Below the pieces are notes generated by a model that did not search any database, had not been told where the DNA came from, and saw only the letters and a program-made list of their open reading frames with translations. Positions 30,799-39,873 of a stretch of 64,000 bases of DNA are shown here, one piece after another. The translations under genes were made by a program, and so were the position numbers. Within the stretch, counting starts at the first letter, position 1. Each line of letters starts with the position of its first letter. Source of the stretch: Mycobacterium sp. 852013-50091_SCH5140682 (lineage in GTDB: Bacteria; Actinomycetota; Actinomycetes; Mycobacteriales; Mycobacteriaceae); contig NZ_LZTB01000039.1 in NCBI RefSeq assembly GCF_001665685.1, positions 42,685 through 106,684 of the forward strand, in the 5' to 3' direction.

Positions 30799-32517
30799 AT
30801 GGAGCTGATCGTCCCGCCGGACGGCGACATCCTGTATCCGACGCTCGGAGAACAGGTCTGCGACTTCCTCGAGGCTCACTCGGTGTTCGGCCCGGGCGAC
30901 CTCAAGGGCCAGCCGTACAAGATGTCCGAGGACTGGCAGTACGTCACCTACCGGTCGTACGAGCATTGGCCGAAGAAGCATCGCAACGCCGGCCGCCGAC
31001 GCTTCAAACGCACCAACGTCTCCATCCGCAAGGGCGCGGCCAAGACCGAGTACCTCGGCCAGATCGGCTTCGCCGAGCTGCACCCGCACGCACCGGTACG
31101 GTTCAACGGGTACAACGCGGACGGCTCACTGGCTCTGGGCCGGCCGGTCGTCGACCCGTTTATCCCGCTGCTGGCCAACGCCAAGATCCAGGTTGAGGAA
31201 CTGGCGTATGGCGCGCTGAAGGTCATCTGCGAGAACGCCCGCATCGCGCGGTGCTTCTGCGAAGAGTGCCAAGGGGATCTGTGCCATTGGTGCGGTGAAG
31301 ACTGCATCGGTCCGGATGCGTTCGATGTCGGTGTCGACCGGATCCTGCGGGTTGGGCCCGACGGCAAGGCCGACGGCAAGTGCATACCGGTTGCCACGGC
31401 GCCGGACACCAATGACGGTGGCCGCACGACGTTCAACGGCTACGACGAGACGCACCGCCTGTATCTGCCGACGGAGAAGGCCGCCGTCACGACCATGGAC
31501 GAGAACCTCGGCAAGAGGTACGCCCAGGACCCGTGGGGCATGGCTGTCACGACCGCTGGTGAACCGGGCCAGGAGTCCGTCGCTGAGGACAATCACTTCG
31601 AAGCAGAAGCGATGGCCCGCAATGAAGTCGAGCGGCCGGACACGTTCTACTTCCACCGCCAGGCGTCCGACGGCTGGGACATGCGGAAGTTCTCCGACCG
31701 CGTGGAGGCGATCCGCGAGGCGTCTGGTCCGGATCTGGCCAGCCGCACCGACCTTGAGCAGATCGCCGCACGGTGGGACAAGCCGAAGGCCAACAAGGGG
31801 TACCTCGAGCGGGTGTGGACCAACCGCTGGTTGCAGCAGTCCGCGCAAGCTTTCGACATCGGTCGCTGGAACAAGCTGTACGTGCCCGATGTCATCCCGC
31901 CGCGAGCATTCGTCACGATCGGGTTCGACGGTGCGCGGCAGCGGGACGCGACAGGGTTCGTGGTTACCGACGTGAAGACGGGTCTCCAACAGCTTGAAGG
32001 CGGTTGGGAAAGACCCCACGACGCGCCGGACGACTGGGAAGTCGACGAGCTCGAAGTCAACGAGAAGCGCAAGGAACTGTTCAAGCGTTTCCGCGTGCTC
32101 AAGCTGTATGCCGATCCGCCGCACTGGAATTACACGATCGGCTCGTGGGCGGCGACCCATCCGGATGTGGTCGAAGAGTTCTGGACCAACCAGCGGCGCC
32201 GCATGTTCAAGGCCATCCAGGCGTACGAGGATGCGATCGCCTCGGGCAGCGTGAAGCACAACAGCCCGACCGGCGACAACGATGGCGACCTGGCCAACGT
32301 CGGCGACCTGACCCGGCACCTGCGCAACGCAGGCCGGCGCAGCACCAACCTCGTCGCCAACGAGGAGACCGGTGAGAAAGTCTGGATCCTCACCAAGATT
32401 CACCCCGACCGGAAGTTCGACTTCTGCATGGCCGGGATTTTGTCGTGGCAGGCCCGCATGGACGTGCTGCCGAAAGTGCCGAAGCCGAAGAAGCGTGTGT
32501 TCGCTCGAATCAGATAG
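30799..32517 (+). CDS. Terminase large subunit, with Cys-rich insertion
   Basis: 572 residues. The N-terminal ATPase has a Walker A-like VSIRKGAAKTE (74-84). The C-terminal nuclease begins near ITIGFDGARQRDATGFV, containing an Asp of the RNase H-like site. An insertion at about 150-172 carries six Cys (CFCEECQGDLCHWCGEDC), which I do not expect in this family and which may form a zinc knuckle in the motor domain. It packages DNA into the procapsid through the portal. Confidence 0.9.
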   Translation: MELIVPPDGDILYPTLGEQVCDFLEAHSVFGPGDLKGQPYKMSEDWQYVTYRSYEHWPKKHRNAGRRRFKRTNVSIRKGAAKTEYLGQIGFAELHPHAPVRFNGYNADGSLALGRPVVDPFIPLLANAKIQVEELAYGALKVICENARIARCFCEECQGDLCHWCGEDCIGPDAFDVGVDRILRVGPDGKADGKCIPVATAPDTNDGGRTTFNGYDETHRLYLPTEKAAVTTMDENLGKRYAQDPWGMAVTTAGEPGQESVAEDNHFEAEAMARNEVERPDTFYFHRQASDGWDMRKFSDRVEAIREASGPDLASRTDLEQIAARWDKPKANKGYLERVWTNRWLQQSAQAFDIGRWNKLYVPDVIPPRAFVTIGFDGARQRDATGFVVTDVKTGLQQLEGGWERPHDAPDDWEVDELEVNEKRKELFKRFRVLKLYADPPHWNYTIGSWAATHPDVVEEFWTNQRRRMFKAIQAYEDAIASGSVKHNSPTGDNDGDLANVGDLTRHLRNAGRRSTNLVANEETGEKVWILTKIHPDRKFDFCMAGILSWQARMDVLPKVPKPKKRVFARIR

Positions 32518-32529
32518 GAGGGTGGCAAG

Positions 32530-33984
32530 TTGGCGGAGCTCACCCCCCAGGAGTGGTTCGACAAACTCAACGCGCGCTTCACCAAGGCGACACGGCCGGA
32601 GTGGTCCGACAAGCTCCATCGCCCGGTGGCCATCCGCCCTCGCAACGAGGTGCTGGACACACTGTGGTCCTACAACGTCGGTGACGCTCCGCTGCCGCAG
32701 GTGGCAGATGGGTACGAAGACGCGTTCCGGGATGTGATTCGGCAAGCGCGCTGCAACTACGCGCCGATGTGTGTGAACGCCATGTTGGATCGCATGGAGC
32801 AGCAGGCCGTTTCTACGCTCGTCGACAACGACGCCGGCGGCGATGACGTGGGCGCTCGGATCATGGACGAGTCCGGCTTCGGTGCCATGACGAAAGACCT
32901 GTTCGGTTACCAGTTCTCGATGGGCGAAGCATTCGCGATGGCCGTCGACAACAACGGGGACACCCCAACCGCGCATGCGATCGACCCGCGTCGCTGCATC
33001 GGAATACCCGACCGCACCAACCCCACTCGACTGCGCGCCGCGTTGGTCAAGGACTACGACCTGGTCGACGAGGTCGAACACGCGCACCTGTTTCTGCCCG
33101 GCCGCCGTTGGGATGTCGACTTCGACGGCACCAAGTGGGCGGTGAAGGATCCCGAAAAGCCCGAACTGATCGACGGGTTGGACAAGCTGGGCGGCATCCC
33201 GATCGTCCGGTTCCTCAACCCGCACGGACTCGGCGAGTACGAACGTCACCTGGACCTGCTCGACCGCATCAACGACATGACCTTGAAGCGGCTGATCATC
33301 GTGGCGTACCAGGCATTCCGTCAACGCGCCATCATCGGCGACGACGACGAGGACGACGATGACGACGACACGGCAGAGCCGGTCGACTGGGAGGCATTGG
33401 CGTCCACCGTATTCAGCGCCCACCCGGGTGCTCTGTGGAAGGTCCCGGACGGATTCAAGTTCTGGGAGTCGCAGGCACTGGACCTGTCGTCGATCCTGAA
33501 TGCCAAACGCGACGACGTGAAGGAATTCGCCGCCGTCACTTCCACGCCGCTGCACCTGATCACCCCCGATGCCGCCAACGGATCCGCTGAGGGCGCCGGC
33601 CTGATGCGTGAGTCGGCGACGTCGAAGATCCGTGACCGGCGCTCGCGTGCGACTCCGCAGATGAAGTTGCTGTGGCGCATCCTCTTCGCGTTCGCCGGCG
33701 AGGCCGATCGCGGTACCTCTATCAAGCTGCACTGGGGGCCCATCGAGTTCCGGACCTTGGCTGAGAAGGCGTCGGCGTCGTCGCAGGCTGTCGGCACGCT
33801 GTCTCTGCAGCAGCGAAACGAGCAGATCTGGGAGATGTCGCCAGAGGAGACCGAGGAGAACATCAACCAGATGGCGGCCGAGGCGATCCTGCTGCCTGGT
33901 GCGCCGACGACGCCGACGCAACCGGCGCAACCGGCCGCGGCACCCACGCCTGCGGCGGAACCGGCCAATGTCGGCGCCGCTTAG
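32530..33984 (+). CDS. Portal protein
   Basis: 484 residues from a TTG preceded by AGGAGGG. It follows the SPP1/HK97-like actinophage portal layout: YNVGDAPLPQVADGY, NAMLDRM, a wing with a run of ten acidic residues (about 274-283), then TPLHLITPDAANGSAEGA and the C-terminal crown. A dodecamer would form the DNA entry channel. Its last 17 bases overlap the MuF gene, so the two are co-translated. Confidence 0.9.
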   Translation: MAELTPQEWFDKLNARFTKATRPEWSDKLHRPVAIRPRNEVLDTLWSYNVGDAPLPQVADGYEDAFRDVIRQARCNYAPMCVNAMLDRMEQQAVSTLVDNDAGGDDVGARIMDESGFGAMTKDLFGYQFSMGEAFAMAVDNNGDTPTAHAIDPRRCIGIPDRTNPTRLRAALVKDYDLVDEVEHAHLFLPGRRWDVDFDGTKWAVKDPEKPELIDGLDKLGGIPIVRFLNPHGLGEYERHLDLLDRINDMTLKRLIIVAYQAFRQRAIIGDDDEDDDDDDTAEPVDWEALASTVFSAHPGALWKVPDGFKFWESQALDLSSILNAKRDDVKEFAAVTSTPLHLITPDAANGSAEGAGLMRESATSKIRDRRSRATPQMKLLWRILFAFAGEADRGTSIKLHWGPIEFRTLAEKASASSQAVGTLSLQQRNEQIWEMSPEETEENINQMAAEAILLPGAPTTPTQPAQPAAAPTPAAEPANVGAA

Positions 33985-35695
33985 CCCACCGATCACGTAC
34001 CGGCAGGCACTCGAACAGGCAGCCGCACAGATCGCAGAACTGAAGACGCCGAAACCTAGTGCGGAGCAGGCGGTCACCGCCACCGCGGCGGCCGCCGACA
34101 CCATCATCTCGGCCAGGGACCGGGCGTCCGCCCACGCAAAGCGGGCGATTCACCAGCTCTGGGCGACGGTGAACCCCTACGACGAGACCGCGGTCGCTGA
34201 ATTCGCCGTCCAGGCCGCGCGCATTATGGCCGCGGCGCAGCAAGCGGCGGCGAAGGCCGCAGCGGTCGGTCAGGCGCATCAGCTGGCCGCGGTTGGAGTG
34301 AAAGCACCGGCGACACAGTCGGTACCGCTCAACGTCCGCGCACCGGCTGCTGTCATCAAGAACGGCCTACTCGTTCTGCGTCAGCATGTCGTGAACGTCG
34401 ACTACGCGGGCGGTTCCGCTCGGGTGTCAGAAGCCGACATGAGCACGCTGGCTGTCTTCAAGCGGCCAGCCGCAGTGCACCGGTACGCAAAGTCGCAGGG
34501 CGCCACCGATGTCCAGGCGGCGGCAATGGCCGGGCAGCGCATCGACGATCTGATCGATGACAACCTGATGCTTGCGCAACGGCTTGCACAGCAACAGGTG
34601 CTGGTGTCCGCGGCCGACCCAGTGGATCTCGACGGCCGCCCACAGGCCAAGACGAAGATCATCGGGTACCGGCGGGTTATCCATCCGGAACTGTCCCGTG
34701 GCGGTACCTGCGGCATGTGCATCGCTGCCTCCGATCGGATCTACCACGTCGCCGAGCTGATGCCGATCCACGCGCACTGCAAGTGCACGATCGCCGCCAT
34801 CACCGAGGACTACGACCCGGCCGACGACCTGAACGCCGTCGACTTGAACCAGCTCTACAAGGACGCCGGCGGAACGTCCTCGGCGCACCTCAAACGGACC
34901 CGCTACAAGGTGGACCAGCACGGCGAGCTGGGACCAGTGATGGTGCCGAAGTCGAAGTACAAGCCGCGCACCACCAAGTCGAAGGTGCGCGTCGGCGGGA
35001 CAGCGCTGCAGTCCGATCAGCCAGCCCAAGCTGAGGTGGCCAAGCACCAGCTGCGCGTGATGGAGGAGAACCTGGCGCGGCTGCGTTCCGACGGCGAGCC
35101 CGAAGGCTCCTCGAAGATCGCTTATCACGAGAAGCTCATCGAGAAGCTGCGCAGGCAGGCCGGCGACGATCGTGGCGACAGCGCGACTCCGCCGCGGACC
35201 GGAAGCGGTGACGACGGGAAACCGCCGAAACCGCCGAACCGCGTCACCGGCATGCTCGGGCCCGACGGCGACGACGAATTCGGCGAGTTCGACGGCTACA
35301 CACCGCCCGCGACACGCAGCCAGATCGACGACTTCACGACCGAGGATGCGCTGTCCTTGCTGGACGGCGACGTAACGCCGGAAGAGTCCAGACGAATCGC
35401 TGGTCTCGTCGCCAAGGCCGCTTCAAATCCCGACTTCGACTACTCGCCGCCACACGGCGGCCATCGCTACGGATCGAACTGGGGCAAGTCCGAATTCGAT
35501 CCCAGCTGGCAGGAATCAGACGTTCAGGACTGGGCACGAGCGATCATCGACAATCCGACCTCGGCACGTCCTGCCGGTCCTCCCGGTGCCGGGTTCATCT
35601 TGAGTGGCTACTACAACGGAACGGCCGGTGAGCTGGTCGTACGTCAGGTGGGTAGAAACTCGTGGATGATCGTCACGGGCTACCCGCTGCGCTAA
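33968..35695 (+). CDS. MuF-like capsid protein with C-terminal EndoU-type toxin
   Basis: 575 residues. The N-terminal 290 residues are a MuF/capsid-maturation domain with the cluster Cys248-x2-Cys251, His268/His270 and Cys271-x-Cys273 (GTCGMC and HAHCKC). A hydrophilic linker (about 300-450) leads to a C-terminal domain (about 485-575). HGGHRYGS, KSEFDPSW, then GELVVRQVGRNSWMIVTGYP match the bacterial EndoU nuclease fold, with His499 as the likely catalytic residue. MuF-toxin fusions are known polymorphic toxins of temperate phages. The toxin would be RNA-cleaving and carried with virions. The next gene is the expected immunity gene. Confidence 0.8.
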   Translation: MSAPLSPPITYRQALEQAAAQIAELKTPKPSAEQAVTATAAAADTIISARDRASAHAKRAIHQLWATVNPYDETAVAEFAVQAARIMAAAQQAAAKAAAVGQAHQLAAVGVKAPATQSVPLNVRAPAAVIKNGLLVLRQHVVNVDYAGGSARVSEADMSTLAVFKRPAAVHRYAKSQGATDVQAAAMAGQRIDDLIDDNLMLAQRLAQQQVLVSAADPVDLDGRPQAKTKIIGYRRVIHPELSRGGTCGMCIAASDRIYHVAELMPIHAHCKCTIAAITEDYDPADDLNAVDLNQLYKDAGGTSSAHLKRTRYKVDQHGELGPVMVPKSKYKPRTTKSKVRVGGTALQSDQPAQAEVAKHQLRVMEENLARLRSDGEPEGSSKIAYHEKLIEKLRRQAGDDRGDSATPPRTGSGDDGKPPKPPNRVTGMLGPDGDDEFGEFDGYTPPATRSQIDDFTTEDALSLLDGDVTPEESRRIAGLVAKAASNPDFDYSPPHGGHRYGSNWGKSEFDPSWQESDVQDWARAIIDNPTSARPAGPPGAGFILSGYYNGTAGELVVRQVGRNSWMIVTGYPLR

Positions 35696-35696
35696 A

Positions 35697-35969
35697 GTGG
35701 CCAGTGTGGAGATGGGCGAGCTTGCGGCACGGCTGTATGGCCGGCTGGGCCCGCGGCTGCCCGAGCAGGGGCGTCGCGACATCGAGACGCTGATCCGCGA
35801 AGACGCCTATGTGGCCGTCTCCGACCTGCTGTTCTTCGGCATCGACCACAATGACCTCAAGTCCGATGAGGTCCAATCCGGTATCGCGCTGGCGCGAAGC
35901 GGGCAATTCTGGAAGCTCGGTGACTGGGTGCTGGAGCGCCTCACCGACTACCAGAAGCACGCTGCCTAG
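35697..35969 (+). CDS. Probable immunity protein for the MuF toxin
   Basis: About 88-90 residues, probably helical: GELAARLYGRLGPRLPEQGRRDIETLIREDAYVAVSDLLFF in overview, then IALARSGQFWKLGDWVLERL. Size, acidity and the location one base after the toxin stop are those of a cognate immunity protein. The pattern is reminiscent of MafI-type immunity proteins that pair with EndoU toxins, which is an inference. GTG at 35697, GTG at 35706 or ATG at 35712 could be the start. A strong terminator follows. Confidence 0.65.
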   Translation: MASVEMGELAARLYGRLGPRLPEQGRRDIETLIREDAYVAVSDLLFFGIDHNDLKSDEVQSGIALARSGQFWKLGDWVLERLTDYQKHAA

Positions 35970-35983
35970 CTAGCACCCCTTCG

Positions 35984-36013
35984 ACAACCCCGTGAGCTGA
36001 GCTCCGGGGTTGT
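35984..36013 (+). terminator. Terminator after the immunity gene
   Basis: ACAACCCCG (35984-35992) and CGGGGTTGT (36005-36013) form a perfect 9-bp stem with a 12-base loop, followed by three more T. It splits toxin and immunity genes from the scaffold gene inside the late operon. Late transcription must read through it or restart. Confidence 0.8.
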
Positions 36014-36089
36014 TTTGCGTGCACAGATCTTCCGCCATGACCGGCGGTTGGACCCGACATGGGTTCCCATCCCGACAGGGGAGTTATCA

Positions 36090-36797
36090 GTGACCGACCT
36101 ACCGTTCCATCCCACCACTGGACTGCAGGCACTCGCTATCGGGCGCCGTGGCCCGATCTGGCCCGTCATGGGCGGATCTCAGCCACTCGGTGAGCCATCG
36201 GCTGGTGATCCGCCAGCTCCCGCTCCTGCAGATCCGCCGCCGGTAGATCCGTTGCCCGACAGGGGCTTCCCGGAGAACACGCCGATCGCGGAAATGAACG
36301 CGGAGCAGCAGGCTGCGTACTGGAAGTTCCACGACCGGCGCAAGAGCGACACGCTCCGCGCCTATGAGGGGATCACTCCGGAGCAGGCCAAGCAGTGGAA
36401 GAAGGATGCCGAAGACGCGCGGCGAAACCAGTTGCAGCCGAGCGAGCGTGCCCTCGAGGACGCTCGGTCAGAAGCATCTGCGACGGCCGCGCAAGAGGCC
36501 GCCGCGGAGTGGGCCGGTCAGCTCACCGATGCCATCGTGGGCCAGTTCGTGCAGGAAGAGGCACAGCGGTCAGCTGTCCTCGCTGGCATCAACCCGATGA
36601 CGTTCGTCAAGGACGGCAAGTTCGACAAGGACGCGCTCATCGGGCATCTCACCAGTCTCGCAACCGCTTTCGGTGGCCAGGGGCCCGGTGAACCGCAACC
36701 CAGACAGTGGGGCCAAGGAGGATCGCAGCCGCCGGCGAAGTCCGGGCGCGATGAAGGACTGGCCGAGGCAAAGCGTCGCGGCTACATCAAGGATTAG
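36090..36797 (+). CDS. Capsid scaffolding protein
   Basis: 235 residues from GTG with AGGGGAG 7 bases upstream. The opening (FHPTTGLQALAIGRRGPIWPVMGG) is that of actinophage scaffold proteins. A Pro-rich segment, a long charged coiled region (NAEQQAAYWKFHDRRK to WAGQLTDAIV) and a C-terminal capsid-binding tail (GLAEAKRRGYI) follow. It guides procapsid assembly and is absent from mature virions. Confidence 0.85.
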   Translation: MTDLPFHPTTGLQALAIGRRGPIWPVMGGSQPLGEPSAGDPPAPAPADPPPVDPLPDRGFPENTPIAEMNAEQQAAYWKFHDRRKSDTLRAYEGITPEQAKQWKKDAEDARRNQLQPSERALEDARSEASATAAQEAAAEWAGQLTDAIVGQFVQEEAQRSAVLAGINPMTFVKDGKFDKDALIGHLTSLATAFGGQGPGEPQPRQWGQGGSQPPAKSGRDEGLAEAKRRGYIKD

Positions 36798-36806
36798 GAG
36801 TAAGCG

Positions 36807-37217
36807 ATGTCGACTGACATTTCTGTTCGCTCCAGCAATTACCAGGTCGAGGACCGGTCGTGGCTCGTTGGGCAGCACGGCGTCGACATCACCCCTGGTA
36901 TCACGCTGGATATCTCGAAGTTCACCAAGGCCACGCACTTCCCGAACGGGTACATCCCGTCGGGTACCGCGATCGGCAAGATCACCGCGTCCGGCCTCTA
37001 CGGACCGTACTCCGATGCGGCTGCGGACGGCACTCAGACCTGCGCGGGTCTGCTGTTCAGCTCGGTGCGCGCAGTGGACCCGAACACAGGCAACACCCTG
37101 ACCAAGGTCGGCGGCGCCCGGTTCATCCACGGTGCCGTCAACGCGGCCAAGCTGCCGGCCAACTCCGGGATCGACGCCAATGGCAAGACCGACTTGCCCC
37201 TGATCGTGTGGCTGTGA
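36807..37217 (+). CDS. Head decoration protein
   Basis: 136 residues. A beta-rich sequence (VRSSNYQVEDRSWLVGQHGVDITPGITLDIS in part, GYIPSGTAIGKIT, GARFIHGAVNAAKLP) placed between scaffold and capsid is typical of capsid-stabilising decoration proteins. It would bind the outside of the expanded capsid. Confidence 0.8.
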   Translation: MSTDISVRSSNYQVEDRSWLVGQHGVDITPGITLDISKFTKATHFPNGYIPSGTAIGKITASGLYGPYSDAAADGTQTCAGLLFSSVRAVDPNTGNTLTKVGGARFIHGAVNAAKLPANSGIDANGKTDLPLIVWL

Positions 37218-37231
37218 AGGAGAACTGAATC

Positions 37232-38269
37232 ATGGCAATCGTTTTCGACGGTCCGGTCTCGCCGGACGCGCTCACCACGTTCATCCGCAACGTGCCGGTC
37301 GAGTCGAATCTGGCTCTGGTCAACATGTTCCCGACCCGCTACCTGGACACCAACCGGGTGGACTGGGCCGAGTTCGTCAAGACCAACCGGACCGCGGCCT
37401 ACCGCACCTTCGACGGCACCATCCACGTGTCGGCGCGCGACGCCGGCTCGGGGAAGTACGTTGAGCTGCCGCCGTTCTCGGACTCGCTGAACAAGGGCGA
37501 ATACGAGCGCATCGCCGAGCAGATCGCGATGCTGGGCGGCACCAACAAGTCCGCGCAGGTCCGTGCTGCCTACAACGACGCCGAGCGCCTCGTCGGCACC
37601 ATGCGCAACCGGCAGGAACTCGCCTGGGGCGACGCGCTGACCGACGGCAAGGTCACCATCAACGAGGGCGGCTACAGCGGTGAAGCCGACTACGGTGTCC
37701 CGGCCAACCAGATCACCACGGCGCCGACGGCCTGGTCCAACCACGCCACCTCGACCCCGCTGACCGATCTGGACGCCCAGCAGGAAGTCCGCATCGCCAA
37801 CGGCTACGGGCGCGCGGCCAAGCAGCTCACCAGCCGCACCGTGGTTGGCCACCTGCGCCGGTCAGCGGAGGTCATCAACGCGGTGCACGGCGCGGCCGCC
37901 GGCCGCACCAGCGTCAGCCTCGCTGAGCTCAACACCCTGCTCGAGTCCGAGGATCTGCCGGTCGTCCTGCCGACCTACGACACCTCACTGAACGTCGAAG
38001 GCACCAACACCCGGGTGCTGGCCAGCGATCGGACGATCCTGCTGCCCGAGAACCTGGGCGATCTCGGGTTCTTCGCGTTCGGCCTGACTGCGACCGCGCT
38101 GGAGCTGGCGAAGTCCAACCAGGCCGAGATGACGTTCGGCGACGCGTCGGGCATCGTCGGCGTCGTCGAGAAGGTCGGGCCTCCCTACCGGGAGTTCACG
38201 TTCGTCGACGCGGTCGGCATGCCGATCCTGCAGAACGCCGGCCTGATGTCCGTGATGGACGTGCTCTGA
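37232..38269 (+). CDS. Major capsid protein
   Basis: 345 residues with the HK97-fold actinophage pattern: IVFDGPVSPDALTTFIRN near the start, FPTRYLDTNRVDWAEF, and a C-terminal PYREFTFVDAVGMPILQNAGLM. AAGGAG lies 10 bases before the ATG. There is no visible N-terminal protease delta domain, consistent with a separate scaffold protein. It forms the icosahedral shell. Confidence 0.92.
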   Translation: MAIVFDGPVSPDALTTFIRNVPVESNLALVNMFPTRYLDTNRVDWAEFVKTNRTAAYRTFDGTIHVSARDAGSGKYVELPPFSDSLNKGEYERIAEQIAMLGGTNKSAQVRAAYNDAERLVGTMRNRQELAWGDALTDGKVTINEGGYSGEADYGVPANQITTAPTAWSNHATSTPLTDLDAQQEVRIANGYGRAAKQLTSRTVVGHLRRSAEVINAVHGAAAGRTSVSLAELNTLLESEDLPVVLPTYDTSLNVEGTNTRVLASDRTILLPENLGDLGFFAFGLTATALELAKSNQAEMTFGDASGIVGVVEKVGPPYREFTFVDAVGMPILQNAGLMSVMDVL

Positions 38270-38613
38270 TGGGCGCCCTGGTCAGCCACGTCGCGCTGTT
38301 CGACGAGAAGGGCTTCCTGCAGCAGTTCGGTCCGGGCGACGAGCCGCCGGCGTGGGCGCGCAAGAAGCTCACCAACCCGAAGCTGTGGGACTCCGCCCCC
38401 AACGTCGAGGAGAGCGACGGCGGCCAGGGCGGCGAGGGTGAGGGCAACCCCAGCGGTGGCGGTGATGAGCCGCCGCCACCGCTGGCCGGTCCAGGCTCTG
38501 GCCGCGACCACTGGGCCACGTACGCCGCCAAGCACGGCGTTGAGGTCGCCAAGGACGACAAGCGCGATGAGATCGTCGCCAAGCTGCGGGATGCGGGCGT
38601 CCGGGTCGAATGA
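38269..38613 (+). CDS. Head protein with HeH/LEM-like domain
   Basis: 114 residues. A Gly/Pro-rich linker (about 45-75) joins an N-terminal structural part (HVALFDEKGFLQQFGPGDEPPAWARKKL in part) to a short C-terminal HeH/SAP-like helix pair (WATYAAKHGVEVAKDDKRDEIVAKL). The latter is frequent in head-region proteins. It starts in the stop of the capsid gene (TGATG). Confidence 0.65.
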   Translation: MGALVSHVALFDEKGFLQQFGPGDEPPAWARKKLTNPKLWDSAPNVEESDGGQGGEGEGNPSGGGDEPPPPLAGPGSGRDHWATYAAKHGVEVAKDDKRDEIVAKLRDAGVRVE

Positions 38614-39065
38614 CCGCACCTGTCCAGGGCAAGTTCGCCAACCAGGAGGATGTGACCAGCCGGTTCGAGGGCACCATTCCCTCGGATCGGCTGTCCTGGG
38701 TCAGCGTCCGCATCGGTGACGCGGAGAGCGAACTGATGGGCAAGATCCCGTCGCTGCGCAAGCCGCTCGCGGAAATCGCCGCCGAGTCGGAGGCTGCTGG
38801 CGATCCTGATCGGCTGAACCGGGTGAAGGTGCTTGTCTGCGAGAAGGTTCTGGATCTGTACCGCAATCCCGAGCGGGCCAGCCAGCGCAGCACCACAACC
38901 CCGGACATCACGACCAGTCGGTCCTGGTATGCGTCCGACCCGACGCGCGGCCGCGTGCAGTTCACGGATGCCGAGTTGGATTCCGTGCGACTTCGGAAGC
39001 GGCGGAAGAAGTTCGGCACGGTGGGTGTCGCACCGTGGCAGCCCACACGGCCCAGGCCTTGCTGA
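38610..39065 (+). CDS. Head-to-tail connector (adaptor) protein
   Basis: 151 residues. A helical protein (DVTSRFEGTIPSDRLSWVSVRIGDAESEL in overview, RVKVLVCEKVLDLYRNP, TRSWYASDP) of the Gp19/Gp15-like class that binds beneath the portal. The ATGA overlap with the previous gene and order after the capsid fit the standard connector cluster. Confidence 0.75.
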   Translation: MTAPVQGKFANQEDVTSRFEGTIPSDRLSWVSVRIGDAESELMGKIPSLRKPLAEIAAESEAAGDPDRLNRVKVLVCEKVLDLYRNPERASQRSTTTPDITTSRSWYASDPTRGRVQFTDAELDSVRLRKRRKKFGTVGVAPWQPTRPRPC

Positions 39066-39472
39066 TGTCCGCGCCGATTGACGGGATGACCGCGGAGGCA
39101 CGGGCCGCCGTCGCCGAGCTCATGACGCTGCGCGGCCAGCCGATCGCACTGATTCCCGCGGCGGGCGCGGTCATCGAGAAGCCGGGCGGTGGCAAGGATT
39201 ACGCACCAGCGGTCCCGCGGGATCCGCAGGTGTTCGCCATGTTCAACAAGCAGGCACTCGACGGTATCGATACCGCGTCGACGGACGTCGGGACCGTCCG
39301 CAAGTTTCGGCTGGAGATGGTGGGCGCCTACGACGCTGTCGTCGAGGTCGGCGACAGCTGGGAGGACTTCGCGGCGAAGTACACGGTGCAGACCGTGGAC
39401 AACACGCGGCCCTACCAGATCACGGCGATCGTCATCGCGTTCCTGAAGGTGACCGGTCACAGCGGTGGCTAA
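39065..39472 (+). CDS. Head-to-tail stopper-like protein
   Basis: 135 residues from the ATG that overlaps the previous stop (TGATG). A helical opening (MTAEARAAVAELMTLRGQPIALIP in overview) precedes a beta-rich region (VGTVRKFRLEMVGAYDAVVEVGDSW, QITAIVIAFLKVTG). The position in the connector cluster implies the stopper role. A GTG at 39035 is an alternative start but overlaps the upstream gene by 31 bases. Confidence 0.7.
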   Translation: MSAPIDGMTAEARAAVAELMTLRGQPIALIPAAGAVIEKPGGGKDYAPAVPRDPQVFAMFNKQALDGIDTASTDVGTVRKFRLEMVGAYDAVVEVGDSWEDFAAKYTVQTVDNTRPYQITAIVIAFLKVTGHSGG

Positions 39473-39869
39473 GTCGTTCGGCCGGCTCTCAGAGCTCAAC
39501 GCGGGGCTGGTCAAGCTGCGCGACAACGTCAAAGACGTTGAGCCGGACTACGAGAAGGTCGTCGACACGTTCATGGCGATCGCCGCGGCCGACGGCGAAG
39601 CCACGATGAAGGAAAAGGCGCCGTGGCGGGACAGCGACGGTAACCGTGACGACCGCGTGCCCGGCCAGGCCCGCGCCGCGCTGTTCACGGCGACCGAACT
39701 GTCGGGCAAGCACAAGTCGATCTTGTTCAGCCACGGTGTGGATTACGGCATTTGGCTGGAGATCAGCAACAACGGCAAGGACCAGATCATCATGCCGACC
39801 GTCGCGGCCCAGGGGAAGAAGCTGATGAAGAGCCTGCGCGGCACACTCAACACGTTGCGGAAGGGCTGA
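39465..39869 (+). CDS. HK97-gp10-like head-tail protein
   Basis: 134 residues from GTG. The pattern EKAPWRDSDGNRDDRVPGQARAALF and ILFSHGVDYGIWLEISNNGKDQIIMPTV is characteristic of the gp10/minor head-tail family in actinophages. It joins head completion and the tail-terminator. Confidence 0.8.
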   Translation: MAKSFGRLSELNAGLVKLRDNVKDVEPDYEKVVDTFMAIAAADGEATMKEKAPWRDSDGNRDDRVPGQARAALFTATELSGKHKSILFSHGVDYGIWLEISNNGKDQIIMPTVAAQGKKLMKSLRGTLNTLRKG

Positions 39870-39873
39870 GCGG

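Noticed and set aside
31126..34107. A 993-codon open frame on the minus strand across terminase, portal and MuF genes
   Set aside because: It is antisense to three well-supported structural genes, Arg/Val/Asp-biased as expected from the complement of high-GC codons, and has no recognisable domain.
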